A stretch of 64,000 nt of DNA from Pseudomonas corrugata. Lineage in GTDB: Bacteria > Pseudomonadota > Gammaproteobacteria > Pseudomonadales > Pseudomonadaceae. The position numbers were made by a program, and so were the translations under genes. Below are positions 1 through 8,216 of the stretch, piece by piece. Location of the stretch: the NCBI RefSeq assembly GCF_001269905.1, contig NZ_LHVK01000022.1, forward strand, positions 220,007-284,006. The letters are read 5' to 3'. Within the stretch, counting starts at the first letter, position 1. Every line of letters starts with the position of its first letter. Below the pieces are notes generated by a model. The model ran no database searches and had not been told where the DNA came from. It was given only the letters and a program-made list of their open reading frames with translations.

Positions 1-353
1 TGCTGGCCCTGACGCAACCCCAGATGAACTCTGGCATCTTGCTTGCCAAGCAGCGAAAGACCATCGGGCTCAGGAAACCAACGGACCGGTTCATCCCCGA
101 GCCACTGGCCCAGGCAGTCGGTTTGCCCGCCTACGGTCTGGTCCGCCTTGAGCTCGATGACACAGATATTGGACGGTTTGTCCTGCAGCGCCTGGGTTTG
201 TGCGTTGTCCTGCGGGCCTGCCAGAACGGCGCGCCACTGACCGGCCAACTGTGAGGGTTCTGCTAACAACAGGCTGCGCGCCATGGTGACTTCTCCGGAA
301 AACAACATCAGCGTAGCGAGTAACCAGGCGGTTGCCGGAAGACTGCGGGGCAT
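1..353 (-). CDS. aprI: Alkaline proteinase inhibitor AprI (Inh family), C-terminus beyond window
   Basis: Periplasmic inhibitor that protects the producing cell from its own serralysin. From the ATG at 353 the reading frame runs off the window start after 117 codons; the family is usually about 125-130 residues, so only a few residues are missing. There is a signal peptide (MPRSLPATAWLLATLMLFSG..., likely cleaved after ...TMA). The mature part begins RSLLLAEPSQLAGQW, and two cysteines (in NICVIEL and TDCLGQW) match the Inh-family disulfide. It lies directly downstream of aprA on the same strand, as in other Pseudomonas apr loci, where aprDEF secretion genes follow. Those would be outside this window. 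Confidence 0.9.
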   Translation of the reverse strand, partial: MPRSLPATAWLLATLMLFSGEVTMARSLLLAEPSQLAGQWRAVLAGPQDNAQTQALQDKPSNICVIELKADQTVGGQTDCLGQWLGDEPVRWFPEPDGLSLLGKQDARVHLGLRQGQ

Positions 354-384
354 GATCTTTACTCGCTGAAAGAATTGGAATGCG

Positions 385-428
385 TCTGTGGCGAGGGAGC
401 TTGCTCCCGCTGGGCTGCGAAACAGTCC
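385..428. repeat. REP-type palindrome between aprA and aprI
   Basis: CTGTGGCGAGGGAGCTTGCTCCCGC with an inner GGGAGC-TT-GCTCCC hairpin (395-408), followed by TGGGCTGCGAAACAG. This matches the abundant P. fluorescens-group REP type. A second small hairpin, TCCCAT-N5-ATGGGA, follows at about 425-441. It could attenuate read-through from aprA into aprI. Confidence 0.75.
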
Positions 429-475
429 CATTGTCGATGGGAACACCCCCCTCACCTCAGTGAGTCACACGGGCA

Positions 476-1933
476 TCAAGCCACGATGTCCGAAACCGCT
501 GCCTGGCCGACGGTGCTGACCAGGAAATCGGCCACGCCATGCCCGGAGAAGTCCACCGACAACAGGCTGTTGCCACCCGATGTCGACAGCACCGCATCGC
601 CCGCCGCACCGGTGAACGCATTCACGAAGTGCAGGCCCGCGCCGTTGGTGATGCCGGTCAGGTCGATCTTGTCCAGGCCGCTGACGAAATCGAGGATCTG
701 GTCCGTGGCACCCGGCCGCGAATCGGAGCTCGCGGCGAAGACGAACGTGTCGGCACCCGAACCGCCCGACAGCTTGTCCGCACCGCCGCCCCCCCAGAGG
801 ATGTCATTGCCGGCGCCCCCCTTGAGCTCGTTGGCCACTTCGTTGCCGATCAGCAAATCGCTGCCCGACCCGCCGATGGCATTTTCGATGGTGGCGCCCT
901 GAGCGATGGACACGTTGCCCACCATGCCGCCAACGTCGGAGAACGAGGCGTCATTGAGATTTATTTTCTGGTTCTGGGTGAAACCGGAAAAGTCCAGGGT
1001 ATCGCGACCGCCCGCATCCCATACCGAGAACACCACCTTGTCCGACGAGGACGATGCGCTGAGGAAATCGCGACCGGCGTTGGAATTGAAGCCGTAGGTG
1101 GTGTCACCGGTACGGGTGCTCATGTTGGCACCGTAGAGTTTCTGGATCGCCGCGATGTCGTCCATCAACGGGCCTGAGGAATAGGCTTCGACGCCGCCTT
1201 TGCTGAAGTTCTGGTCGGTGTTGCTTTCACTCCAGTAGCTCATGACGCTGTAGCCACGGGTGTCCTGGCCGTACGTGGCGTCATCGTAGGTCGGGCTGCC
1301 TTCGCCGGCGTTGTAGTCGCCTGGGTGCGCCAGGCCCAGGGTGTGGCCGATTTCGTGGGTCAGGGTCTGCCGGCCATAGTTGTTCAGGCCCGGATTCTTG
1401 TTCTGGGTGTAGCTACTATTGATCAGGTACCAGGACGTCCCGTCATACCCGGCGCCGGTCCCCGGCAGGTAGGCGAACGCCGCTGCGCCGTCCTGGCCAC
1501 TGCTGTAGTTGCCGAAGGTCATGTGTCCGTCGCCACCGCTGCTTCTCTCGGTAAAGGTGACATTGGCCACATCCGCCCAGGACTGCATGGCCAGGACTGC
1601 CTGGCCCTTCTGCTGAGTACTGAACTGGCTGAAACCGCTGATTCCATGCTTGTTCATGGTGCTCGAGGAAGCGGAGGTCAGAAAGGTATAAGTCAGCTCG
1701 ATCTTGCCGCTGCCGTCTCTGTCCTGATACGCCGCGCCGTCGCGCAGCAATTGAGTCGCCGCCTCGTCCACCGAGTACGAGGGTTTGCCATTGATGGTGA
1801 GGTTGCCGCCACGGTCATATTGATGGCTGAAACTATTGATCTGGTTGAATGCATTACTGGACGCGGCCAATGATTGCGGTGCCCAGAGGAGTTGTTCAGC
1901 AGAATCAACAGTGCCGGTTTTGACTTTCGACAT
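476..1933 (-). CDS. aprA: Serralysin-family alkaline metalloprotease AprA
   Basis: Secreted zinc metalloprotease of the M10B family, exported by a type I system. The ATG at 1933 is chosen because AAGGAAG lies 7 bases upstream; a GTG two codons earlier has no site. It is 485 aa with no Sec signal, as expected. The zinc motif HEIGHTLGLAHP starts at residue 193 (His193, Glu194, His197) and is followed by the Met-turn SVMSYW. RTX nonapeptides such as GGAGNDILWGGGGADKL lie near residues 365-400. The last residues, DFLVSTVGQAAVSDIVA, form the C-terminal secretion signal. aprI is next downstream. Confident assignment. Confidence 0.96.
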   Translation of the reverse strand: MSKVKTGTVDSAEQLLWAPQSLAASSNAFNQINSFSHQYDRGGNLTINGKPSYSVDEAATQLLRDGAAYQDRDGSGKIELTYTFLTSASSSTMNKHGISGFSQFSTQQKGQAVLAMQSWADVANVTFTERSSGGDGHMTFGNYSSGQDGAAAFAYLPGTGAGYDGTSWYLINSSYTQNKNPGLNNYGRQTLTHEIGHTLGLAHPGDYNAGEGSPTYDDATYGQDTRGYSVMSYWSESNTDQNFSKGGVEAYSSGPLMDDIAAIQKLYGANMSTRTGDTTYGFNSNAGRDFLSASSSSDKVVFSVWDAGGRDTLDFSGFTQNQKINLNDASFSDVGGMVGNVSIAQGATIENAIGGSGSDLLIGNEVANELKGGAGNDILWGGGGADKLSGGSGADTFVFAASSDSRPGATDQILDFVSGLDKIDLTGITNGAGLHFVNAFTGAAGDAVLSTSGGNSLLSVDFSGHGVADFLVSTVGQAAVSDIVA

Positions 1934-2255
1934 AAACACACTTCCTTGTTTGCAATGGAACAGTTTTTGTCAGACAGACAATCTCTGGCGAGATCGTCCT
2001 ATCACTCGCCCAATTGAGGACGCAAGAAAACTGACACAATTCGAAATCATACGTCTAGCGATTTTTTCGACGCATATGAACAACAACTCTGACGACACGC
2101 GGGGCACTAGGCGCCCGTCCCGTTAATACAGGCAGCACAGCCTCAGGATCAAAAATTGTCGGACAAAACCCTATTTAAATATTAAATATCGCCCTATGTC
2201 GAGCAGTACACTTTCAGCAACTAAGTGCCAGTGAAGTGCTATTAATTAATATGAA
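1934..2255. other. aprA upstream region / LysR downstream gap, no gene seen
   Basis: About 320 bases between the aprA start and the end of the LysR gene at 2256. It is A+T-rich near 2150-2255 and must hold the aprA promoter, read leftward. I see no supported ORF, no clear terminator with a T-run and no operator I can name. Confidence 0.5.
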
Positions 2256-3170
2256 TTAGTGGCCTATTTGCTCCCCAGTGTTGCGCGCGCAAACCTCACG
2301 CAAACAACCTCGCAGCCAGCGGTGTACCGGATCGGCATCCATTCGTGGATGCCAGAGCATGGCAATCGTGAATATCGGCACCGGGAACGGCAGCGCAAAG
2401 CTGTGCAGGCCGGCGCGCAGGCGGGTGGTATAGCGTTCGGGCACACTGGCGATCAGGTCACTGGACCGCGCGAGCCCCAACGCCGTGGAAAAGCCGGGGA
2501 CGGTGGTGATGATCTCTCGCGTCAGGTTCAAGGGCTCCAATGCCCGATCAATGGGGCCGTGGTCGAGGTCGCGCAAGGCGACAGCGATATGCCCGCCCTC
2601 GGCATAAGCAGCGGCGGTAACCTCGGCCTGGCTCAGCGGATGCCCCAGGCGTACCACGCCGATAAGTCGGTCGACAAACAATGCCTGGGTGCGTAGCTCC
2701 GGTCGGGTGTCCTTGTCCACGACGGCGGTTTCCAGGTCCACGGTCCCCTCGCGCAGTGCCGTACTGCTCTTGTCAGCCTTGTCCACGAAGCGCATTCGGA
2801 CACCGGGGGCCTCCTCGCCGATGCGGGTAATCAGGTCGATCCCGAAGTTTTCCACGAACCCTTCCCGGGTGCGCAGCGTAAAGGTCCGATTCAACCGCCG
2901 CAGGTCCGGGGCCTCGACCGGGCGCAGTACTGTCTGGGCATCCTGCACCAGTTGACTGACCTGCTCGCGCAGTTCCAAGGCACGGGGCGTGGCCACCAGC
3001 CCTCGCCCGGCCCGCACTAACAGCGGGTCACCGGTGGTATCGCGCAATCGCGCCAACGCCCGGCTCATCGCCGAAGGACTGAGCCGCAGCCGTTGGGCCG
3101 CTCGGGCAACGCTGCCTTCCGCCAACAGCACGTCAAGGGTGATCAACAGGTTGAGGTCGGGAATGGACAT
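2256..3170 (-). CDS. LysR-family transcriptional regulator
   Basis: 304 aa. N-terminal winged helix-turn-helix (DLNLLITLDVLLAEGSVARA... with SPSAMSRALARLRDTTGDPLLVR), then a LysR substrate-binding domain. It starts at 3170 with GAGG 7 bases upstream. It is transcribed away from the DHA2 efflux gene at 3300 with a gap of about 130 bases, the usual layout for a local regulator of that transporter. The effector is unknown. Confidence 0.9.
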   Translation of the reverse strand: MSIPDLNLLITLDVLLAEGSVARAAQRLRLSPSAMSRALARLRDTTGDPLLVRAGRGLVATPRALELREQVSQLVQDAQTVLRPVEAPDLRRLNRTFTLRTREGFVENFGIDLITRIGEEAPGVRMRFVDKADKSSTALREGTVDLETAVVDKDTRPELRTQALFVDRLIGVVRLGHPLSQAEVTAAAYAEGGHIAVALRDLDHGPIDRALEPLNLTREIITTVPGFSTALGLARSSDLIASVPERYTTRLRAGLHSFALPFPVPIFTIAMLWHPRMDADPVHRWLRGCLREVCARNTGEQIGH

Positions 3171-3299
3171 GGTCAGGCCTCGGGCTTATAGATGGCGTCG
3201 CATGCAGCTATAAAGTGCAAATGCTGCGTCTTCCGCCATGTTATGCCCGGGCGTACTGTTCTGACAGTCCAGTTTTTGTGAACCGCTCCGGAGAACAGC

Positions 3300-4754
3300 A
3301 TGAAACCAGTCCATACGCCGCCGGACATTCCCGGCGCTCCCCAAGCCTCCTCGTCGCGCTGGGCGTTGACCAGCCTTGCCCTGGCAACCTTGCTCGCCTC
3401 GCTGGGCACCAGCGTCGCCACAGTCGGCCTGCCCGCCTTGGCCGAAGCGTTCGGCGCCTCTTTTCAGGCAGTCCAATGGGTGGTGCTGGCTTATCTGCTG
3501 GCGATCTCCACGCTGATTGTCAGCGTCGGGCGCCTGGGTGATCTGCTGGGACGCCGACCACTGCTGTTGACCGGCATTCTGTTGTTTACCCTGGCGTCTG
3601 TTCTCTGCGGGCTCGCGCCTTCCCTTGGGCTGTTGATCATGGGCCGGACGCTGCAAGGCCTGGGAGCGGCCGTCATGATGGCGTTGACCCTGGCTTTGGT
3701 CGGTGAAACGGTCGAGAAGGAGCGAATCGGGCGCGCCATGGGCTTGCTGGCCACGCTGTCAGCGGTAGGCACCGCCCTTGGACCCTCGCTCGGCGGCACG
3801 CTTGTCAGCGTATTCGGCTGGCACGCTATCTTCCTGATCAACGTGCCCCTCGGACTGCTGACATGGCTGTTGGCCTGGCGCTCCCTGCCCGCCCATCGCC
3901 TGCCGAGGGATGTCGAAAAATCCGGCTTCGATATCAAGGGCACGGTGCTGCTGGCGACGGCACTGGGCGCTTATGCCCTGGCCATGACCCTGGGCCGCGG
4001 CCATTTCGGCGCAATCAATATCGCCTTGCTGCTGTTGGCGGTCGTTGGCGGCGGACTGTTCGTCCTGACCCAACGCAGGGTGAGGTCGCCGCTGATCCCC
4101 CTGGCGTTGTTTCGCGATCGGCTGCTGGTTTCGGGCCTGGCAACGAGTGCATTGGTCGCCACAGTCATGATGGCGACGCTGCTGGTAGGACCTTTCTACT
4201 TGTCCATCAGCCTTGGACTGCCGACCTCGCTGGTGGGATTGGTGCTGGCCGTCGGGCCCTGCGTCGCTGCGTTGGCCGGCGTGCCTGCCGGGCGCCTTAC
4301 GGATCGGTTCGGCGTGCGGCCCATGCGGCTTGCCGGGTTGGCGACCATGGTGCTGGGCTGCTCGATGCTGGCGCTGGTGTCACCCGCGTTGGGCATGGGC
4401 GGCTACGTCATGGCCATCGTGGTGACTACGCTGGGCTATGCGCTGTTCCAGACTGCTAACAACACGGCCGTGATGGCGGATGTTGCTGCACAGAAGCGCG
4501 GCGTCATTGCCGGGTTGCTCAACCTGTCGCGTAACCTGGGTTTCTTTACCGGTGCATCGGTGCTCGGCGCGGTATTCGCATCAGCATTACCGACGGTCGG
4601 TGTCTCCGCGGCCAGTCCCGGGGAGGTCGCAAACGGCCTGCATCTCACCTTCGCCGTCGCTTTATCGATGGTGGGCCTGGCTCTACTGATCGCTCTGCAA
4701 TACCGCGCGCCAGAGGCGTTGAGAAACCAGCAGACTTCGTCAGGAAAAGGATGA
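3300..4754 (+). CDS. MFS drug transporter, DHA2 (14-helix) type
   Basis: 484 aa inner-membrane proton-antiport efflux carrier. After a short polar N-terminus it has about 14 hydrophobic segments. The region GRLGDLLGRRPLLLTG matches MFS motif A, and GPSLGGTLVSVFGWHAIFLINVP matches motif C and the following loop of DHA2 carriers. The ATG follows CGGAGAACAGC. The divergent LysR gene probably controls it. Substrate not predictable; multidrug or dye efflux is typical of the family. Confidence 0.88.
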   Translation: MKPVHTPPDIPGAPQASSSRWALTSLALATLLASLGTSVATVGLPALAEAFGASFQAVQWVVLAYLLAISTLIVSVGRLGDLLGRRPLLLTGILLFTLASVLCGLAPSLGLLIMGRTLQGLGAAVMMALTLALVGETVEKERIGRAMGLLATLSAVGTALGPSLGGTLVSVFGWHAIFLINVPLGLLTWLLAWRSLPAHRLPRDVEKSGFDIKGTVLLATALGAYALAMTLGRGHFGAINIALLLLAVVGGGLFVLTQRRVRSPLIPLALFRDRLLVSGLATSALVATVMMATLLVGPFYLSISLGLPTSLVGLVLAVGPCVAALAGVPAGRLTDRFGVRPMRLAGLATMVLGCSMLALVSPALGMGGYVMAIVVTTLGYALFQTANNTAVMADVAAQKRGVIAGLLNLSRNLGFFTGASVLGAVFASALPTVGVSAASPGEVANGLHLTFAVALSMVGLALLIALQYRAPEALRNQQTSSGKG

Positions 4755-4946
4755 TGGCATTCTGAGTCCTGGCCTTTAAGTCATGATGCAGATCAAAAAA
4801 AGTGAACCAATCGCAAAACGGACTGAAAAAAGCCACATGACTTTCATTATCAGGTGCTATTTTTAGTTTTCACTGGTAGGGCCATGATGGCTCTTCCTTC
4901 CTGACAAGAGCAAACGGAAGCGCTTGATGAAGAAGGTGGGCAGCAG
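4755..4946. other. Intergenic stretch upstream of DUF1652-like gene
   Basis: About 190 bases, A-rich around 4793-4830 (GATCAAAAAAAGTG, ACTGAAAAAAG). It probably holds the promoter of the gene at 4947. No RNA gene or terminator recognised. Confidence 0.4.
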
Positions 4947-5225
4947 ATGAATAAAGGATCGTTCAGCAAGGTTACGTTTCCCAACGCTTGCCAGCTGATG
5001 CGCTGGCATTTCCATCCAATGGGCTTCGAGGCCAGTATGGATGCGCCGGGCAGCATGGTCGCCCGGCTGTTCGACCGTGCCAGCGGCGAAACCATGATCG
5101 CGATTGCGGGTATCCCCTGCGCGACCGTGATGAATGCCCCTGACGTGGAGCGAATAATCGAAGCGGTGGAAGCCGAGCTGGAGGCCTTCGTACCACCGGT
5201 TGGTTTGAGGCGATTCGCCTCCTGA
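4947..5225 (+). CDS. DUF1652-like small protein
   Basis: 92 aa with the pattern of the Pseudomonas DUF1652 family: a short N-terminus, CQLMRWHFHPMGFEASMD, a middle FDRASGETMIAIAGI, and a C-terminal helix ERIIEAVEAELEAF. The ATG at 4947 has a purine-rich site (GGTGGGCAGCAG). Cytoplasmic, with no signal peptide. It stands alone and is followed by a strong terminator at 5228. The function of this family is not known to me. Confidence 0.7.
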   Translation: MNKGSFSKVTFPNACQLMRWHFHPMGFEASMDAPGSMVARLFDRASGETMIAIAGIPCATVMNAPDVERIIEAVEAELEAFVPPVGLRRFAS

Positions 5226-5227
5226 GT

Positions 5228-5256
5228 AAAAAAGCCCGCATTCTGTGGGCTTTTTT
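5228..5256 (+). terminator. Rho-independent terminator after DUF1652-like gene
   Basis: AAAAAAGCCC...GGGCTTTTTT: a GCCC/GGGC stem extended by A/T pairs and ending in six T, three bases after the stop codon at 5225. Confidence 0.85.
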
Positions 5257-5290
5257 GTGGGCGCTATCCCGGGCATTTGTGCCAGCTGTC

Positions 5291-5392
5291 CCGCCGCTAT
5301 CGCGAGCAGGCTCGCTCCCACAATGTCTCGGGGCGGCTTCAGCAAGTGTGTTCACCCAACCCCCTGTGGGAGCGAGCCTGCTCGCGATGGCG
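5291..5392. repeat. Inverted pair of REP elements (REPIN-like)
   Basis: CGCTATCGCGAGCAGGCTCG... at about 5294 and its reverse-complement form TGTGGGAGCGAGCCTGCTCG... at about 5364 face each other across about 40 bases. Such inverted REP doublets are the mobile unit called REPIN in P. fluorescens genomes. It sits between two convergent genes. Confidence 0.85.
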
Positions 5393-5423
5393 ATCCTCCA
5401 GGCAACTACCAGACCAGTCCCAC

Positions 5424-7892
5424 TCAACCGCGGGCGCGGCGATGGTCAACAAAGAAAGGCTTGCCTTTGTCGATACGGTCCGAGGCCCTGGGCCCGTTGG
5501 CGGCCTGACTGTCCGGCTCCTCCACGTACCAGTAGCAATGCTGCACGGCACGGGTGATGCCCACGTAGGCTAGGCGCAGGATTTCGTCCTTCTGCGCCGT
5601 GTCGTACGGCTCGGTGTCACTGTCCTGGCCCAGCCCGGCCATCCGATAGACCTGATTCTTGTAGGGGGAATGGGTCAGGTGCTGGCAATCTCCCAATAAG
5701 AATACTGCATCAGCCTGGAGCCCCTTGGCACTGTGATAGGTCATCTGCCTGAGGCGCCGCATCTCATATGGCAAGCTAGAATCCACATTAACTATTGACT
5801 GAATATGCTTCTCTATCAATGTCTTATCGATACTTCTTCGATACAACATCAATATCGAATCCCCCTTGCGATAATGCTCCTCCAGCCGTTGGGCCAAGCC
5901 CTCATCGTCCCGATCCAGCACATTGACCGGGCTCAGCAATGGGGATTTGCCGCTGGCCTTGGCCTTCTTGCCAGGGATGGCAGCCGCCGCACGGACAATA
6001 TGCTCGGCAGCATCGATGATGTGCTGATGGCTGCGATAATTGTCAGTGAGCATCACTCGGGTAGTGGCCGACGACGGGAATTGTTGGCTGAACGCCATGA
6101 AATAGCTCGGTGAACTGCCGCGCCAACCATAGATCGACTGCCAGTCGTCGCCGACACACAGCAATGAAGAGTGTTGAGCACCTCGCCCCACATGCATGGC
6201 AGGGCCCCGGCGACGCACTTCCCGAAGGCTTGCACGAAGCCAGGAGACGATCTGCGGGGAAACGTCCTGGAACTCATCAATCATCAGGTGTGACATAGGC
6301 CTGAGAAGCGCATCGCCCAGTAACTTGAAGTTCTCCGGCGAATGCTCGCTGAACAGCGCAAACATGCGGTTGTAGGTCATGATGGGAGGCGACTGGTCGA
6401 GCAGATGGTCTTCAAACGCCCGCCAATAGCGGCTCAACGCCTCGAAAAAGAACCGATCAGGGTCATCCTGGGCGAAACACATTCGCCCTACGGCATCCGG
6501 TACATCCAAACCCAGGTTCTCAATGAAACCGGCAGCGGCGACGAAACAGTCCAGCAATGGCGCCGAACCCAGCTCCCCCTTGACCTTGTAATCGAAGCCA
6601 GGCCCTGCGCTCGCGTCCCCGGCCAACGAGGCGAGAAGACGCTTGGATGACTCATAGCTTTCTATCCATATCAACGGCTTACGGCAGAAAGCTTGAAACA
6701 GGGTTCGCTTTACTGCCCATTCCGCACGCAGGCTCAGCCGCGCGCCTGGACGACTGAGTCGGGCATCCTCCCGCGAATCGAACCCCAGTATCACCCAAGC
6801 ATCCAAGGCTGGGACGTAACCATGACAATGGAACGTTGAACCGTTGATGTTGAATGTCTGACGCTTGGGCTCGACACCCTTGATGGGCCACGCGCCGGCG
6901 CGAAACCACAGATCCTCGATGGCATCGCACAGTTCTTCATCACGTTGGGCAGCCAGTTCGGTCACGGCTACCCGCTTCTGCACGTCCGGGTGGTCACGCT
7001 CCAGTTGCCTGAGCTGAAAAGCGTGCCGGGACAGTGGTTTGATCAGCTCGCGAAAACGCTCGTCGCGTTGATAGAGATGGTGATAACACGCATTGAGTTG
7101 CTGGCGCTGAGCATCGTTGATGCGCAAGTCGAAGGGGTTGCCGTCGATGTCGTCATCGCCCGCCCCCGTGCGATGGCCCAGGGTTTCGAAGGCCTGGAGC
7201 CGCTCGAATCCCGGCAGGCTGCGCACCATGGGCAAGATGCGCGAATGGAAGGTCCGCACCAGATCGCGGGCTTCCCTGGGGTTGACCGCTCGCCCCCACA
7301 AGGCGAAGACCTCGATCAACTTCTGAATAAAGTCTTTGCGCGATTCCCGGGTAAACGTCACCACGGTCATCGAATCCAACTCGCAGCCCAGATACTGAGA
7401 CAGCAACACGATGCGCAGCACCAGGGTCGTGGATTTACCCGCACCGGCCCCGGCAACCACCGAGGTGGAAGGCGTGTCGCTGAAGATCATCTTCCACTGC
7501 GCAACACTGGGCTGTGCATGAGCCGGCAGCAATCGGGCGACATCCGCCTTCACGCGCTTCTTGAGCTCGGGGGTCAATGGCAGGCGCCAGTCGTCGAACA
7601 ACAGGTCATCCACTTTGGGCGCCGGGTGTTCCGTACTGCGGAAGTCGCGGATCAACAAGACCTGGCGCGCCTCCTCCAACCCCTCGGTCTTGCCCTCTTT
7701 GAATCCGTAATCGAAACCGGCAGCATGACCGCTGCGAAAACCATCAGCCTGTCCATGTAACCAGGAAGCCCTATGCTGCCCGCGCAGACGTGTCAGTCCA
7801 TGGCCAAAGAATCTGGCTGCCAGACGCTTGAGCAGCGGCATTTGCGCCAGGGGAAGCAGTTCGGGAGGAAGATCGGGAGAGTGTTGCGGCAC
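5424..7892 (-). CDS. UvrD/HelD-type superfamily 1 helicase
   Basis: 822 aa, GTG start with GGAG 9 bases upstream. All SF1A helicase motifs are visible: Walker A GAGAGKSTT (about residue 145), Walker B DEFQDVSPQ, motif III VGDDWQSIYGWRG, motif IV DNYRSHQHI, motif V TYHSAKGLQADAV and motif VI LAYVGITRAVQHCYW. It should use ATP to translocate 3'-5' on single-stranded DNA. An N-terminal segment of about 120 residues has a Gly/His/Phe repeat (HGQADGFRSGHAAGFDYGFK) and there is a long insert between motifs Ia and II. It is isolated, with REPs on both sides. Closest in kind to helicase IV; the exact role is unknown. Confidence 0.88.
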   Translation of the reverse strand: MPQHSPDLPPELLPLAQMPLLKRLAARFFGHGLTRLRGQHRASWLHGQADGFRSGHAAGFDYGFKEGKTEGLEEARQVLLIRDFRSTEHPAPKVDDLLFDDWRLPLTPELKKRVKADVARLLPAHAQPSVAQWKMIFSDTPSTSVVAGAGAGKSTTLVLRIVLLSQYLGCELDSMTVVTFTRESRKDFIQKLIEVFALWGRAVNPREARDLVRTFHSRILPMVRSLPGFERLQAFETLGHRTGAGDDDIDGNPFDLRINDAQRQQLNACYHHLYQRDERFRELIKPLSRHAFQLRQLERDHPDVQKRVAVTELAAQRDEELCDAIEDLWFRAGAWPIKGVEPKRQTFNINGSTFHCHGYVPALDAWVILGFDSREDARLSRPGARLSLRAEWAVKRTLFQAFCRKPLIWIESYESSKRLLASLAGDASAGPGFDYKVKGELGSAPLLDCFVAAAGFIENLGLDVPDAVGRMCFAQDDPDRFFFEALSRYWRAFEDHLLDQSPPIMTYNRMFALFSEHSPENFKLLGDALLRPMSHLMIDEFQDVSPQIVSWLRASLREVRRRGPAMHVGRGAQHSSLLCVGDDWQSIYGWRGSSPSYFMAFSQQFPSSATTRVMLTDNYRSHQHIIDAAEHIVRAAAAIPGKKAKASGKSPLLSPVNVLDRDDEGLAQRLEEHYRKGDSILMLYRRSIDKTLIEKHIQSIVNVDSSLPYEMRRLRQMTYHSAKGLQADAVFLLGDCQHLTHSPYKNQVYRMAGLGQDSDTEPYDTAQKDEILRLAYVGITRAVQHCYWYVEEPDSQAANGPRASDRIDKGKPFFVDHRRARG

Positions 7893-8216
7893 GCTTTGGG
7901 ACTCCGGCGTTCAAAACCATGACGACTATGGTGTCTGGATTTACCGATGAGTGCTACCCAAAAGCTTGTAGGTCATGGGGTTAGGCGATGAAGTGAAAGT
8001 GGTATCGCATCGACATGACGGCCGCCTTGACCACCGCTATCGCGAGCAGGTTCGCTCCTACAGGATATCTGTGGCATACGACCTCTATATGTACGCAGCA
8101 GAATCTGTGGGAGCCAAGCTTGCTCGCGATGACGTCGGCACATTCAACATCTATGTAACTGACCCACCGCTATCGCGAGCAGGCTCGCTCCCACAGGGTT
8201 CTGTGGCATACGACCT
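7893..8216. repeat. REP cluster between helicase and pgm
   Basis: This 324-base gap holds three REP copies: 8034-8064 (CGCTATCGCGAGCAGGTTCG...), 8105-8134 (opposite orientation, CTGTGGGAGCCAAGCTTGCT...) and 8167-8197 (CGCTATCGCGAGCAGGCTCG...). The 16-base sequence CTGTGGCATACGACCT follows the first copy at 8069-8084 and the third at 8201-8216, so REP plus flank has been duplicated. No gene in the gap. Confidence 0.85.

Noticed and set aside
4755..4946. Possible small RNA or riboswitch before the DUF1652-like gene
   Set aside because: No conserved structure, no terminator inside the gap, and nothing resembling Rsm-type GGA hairpins.
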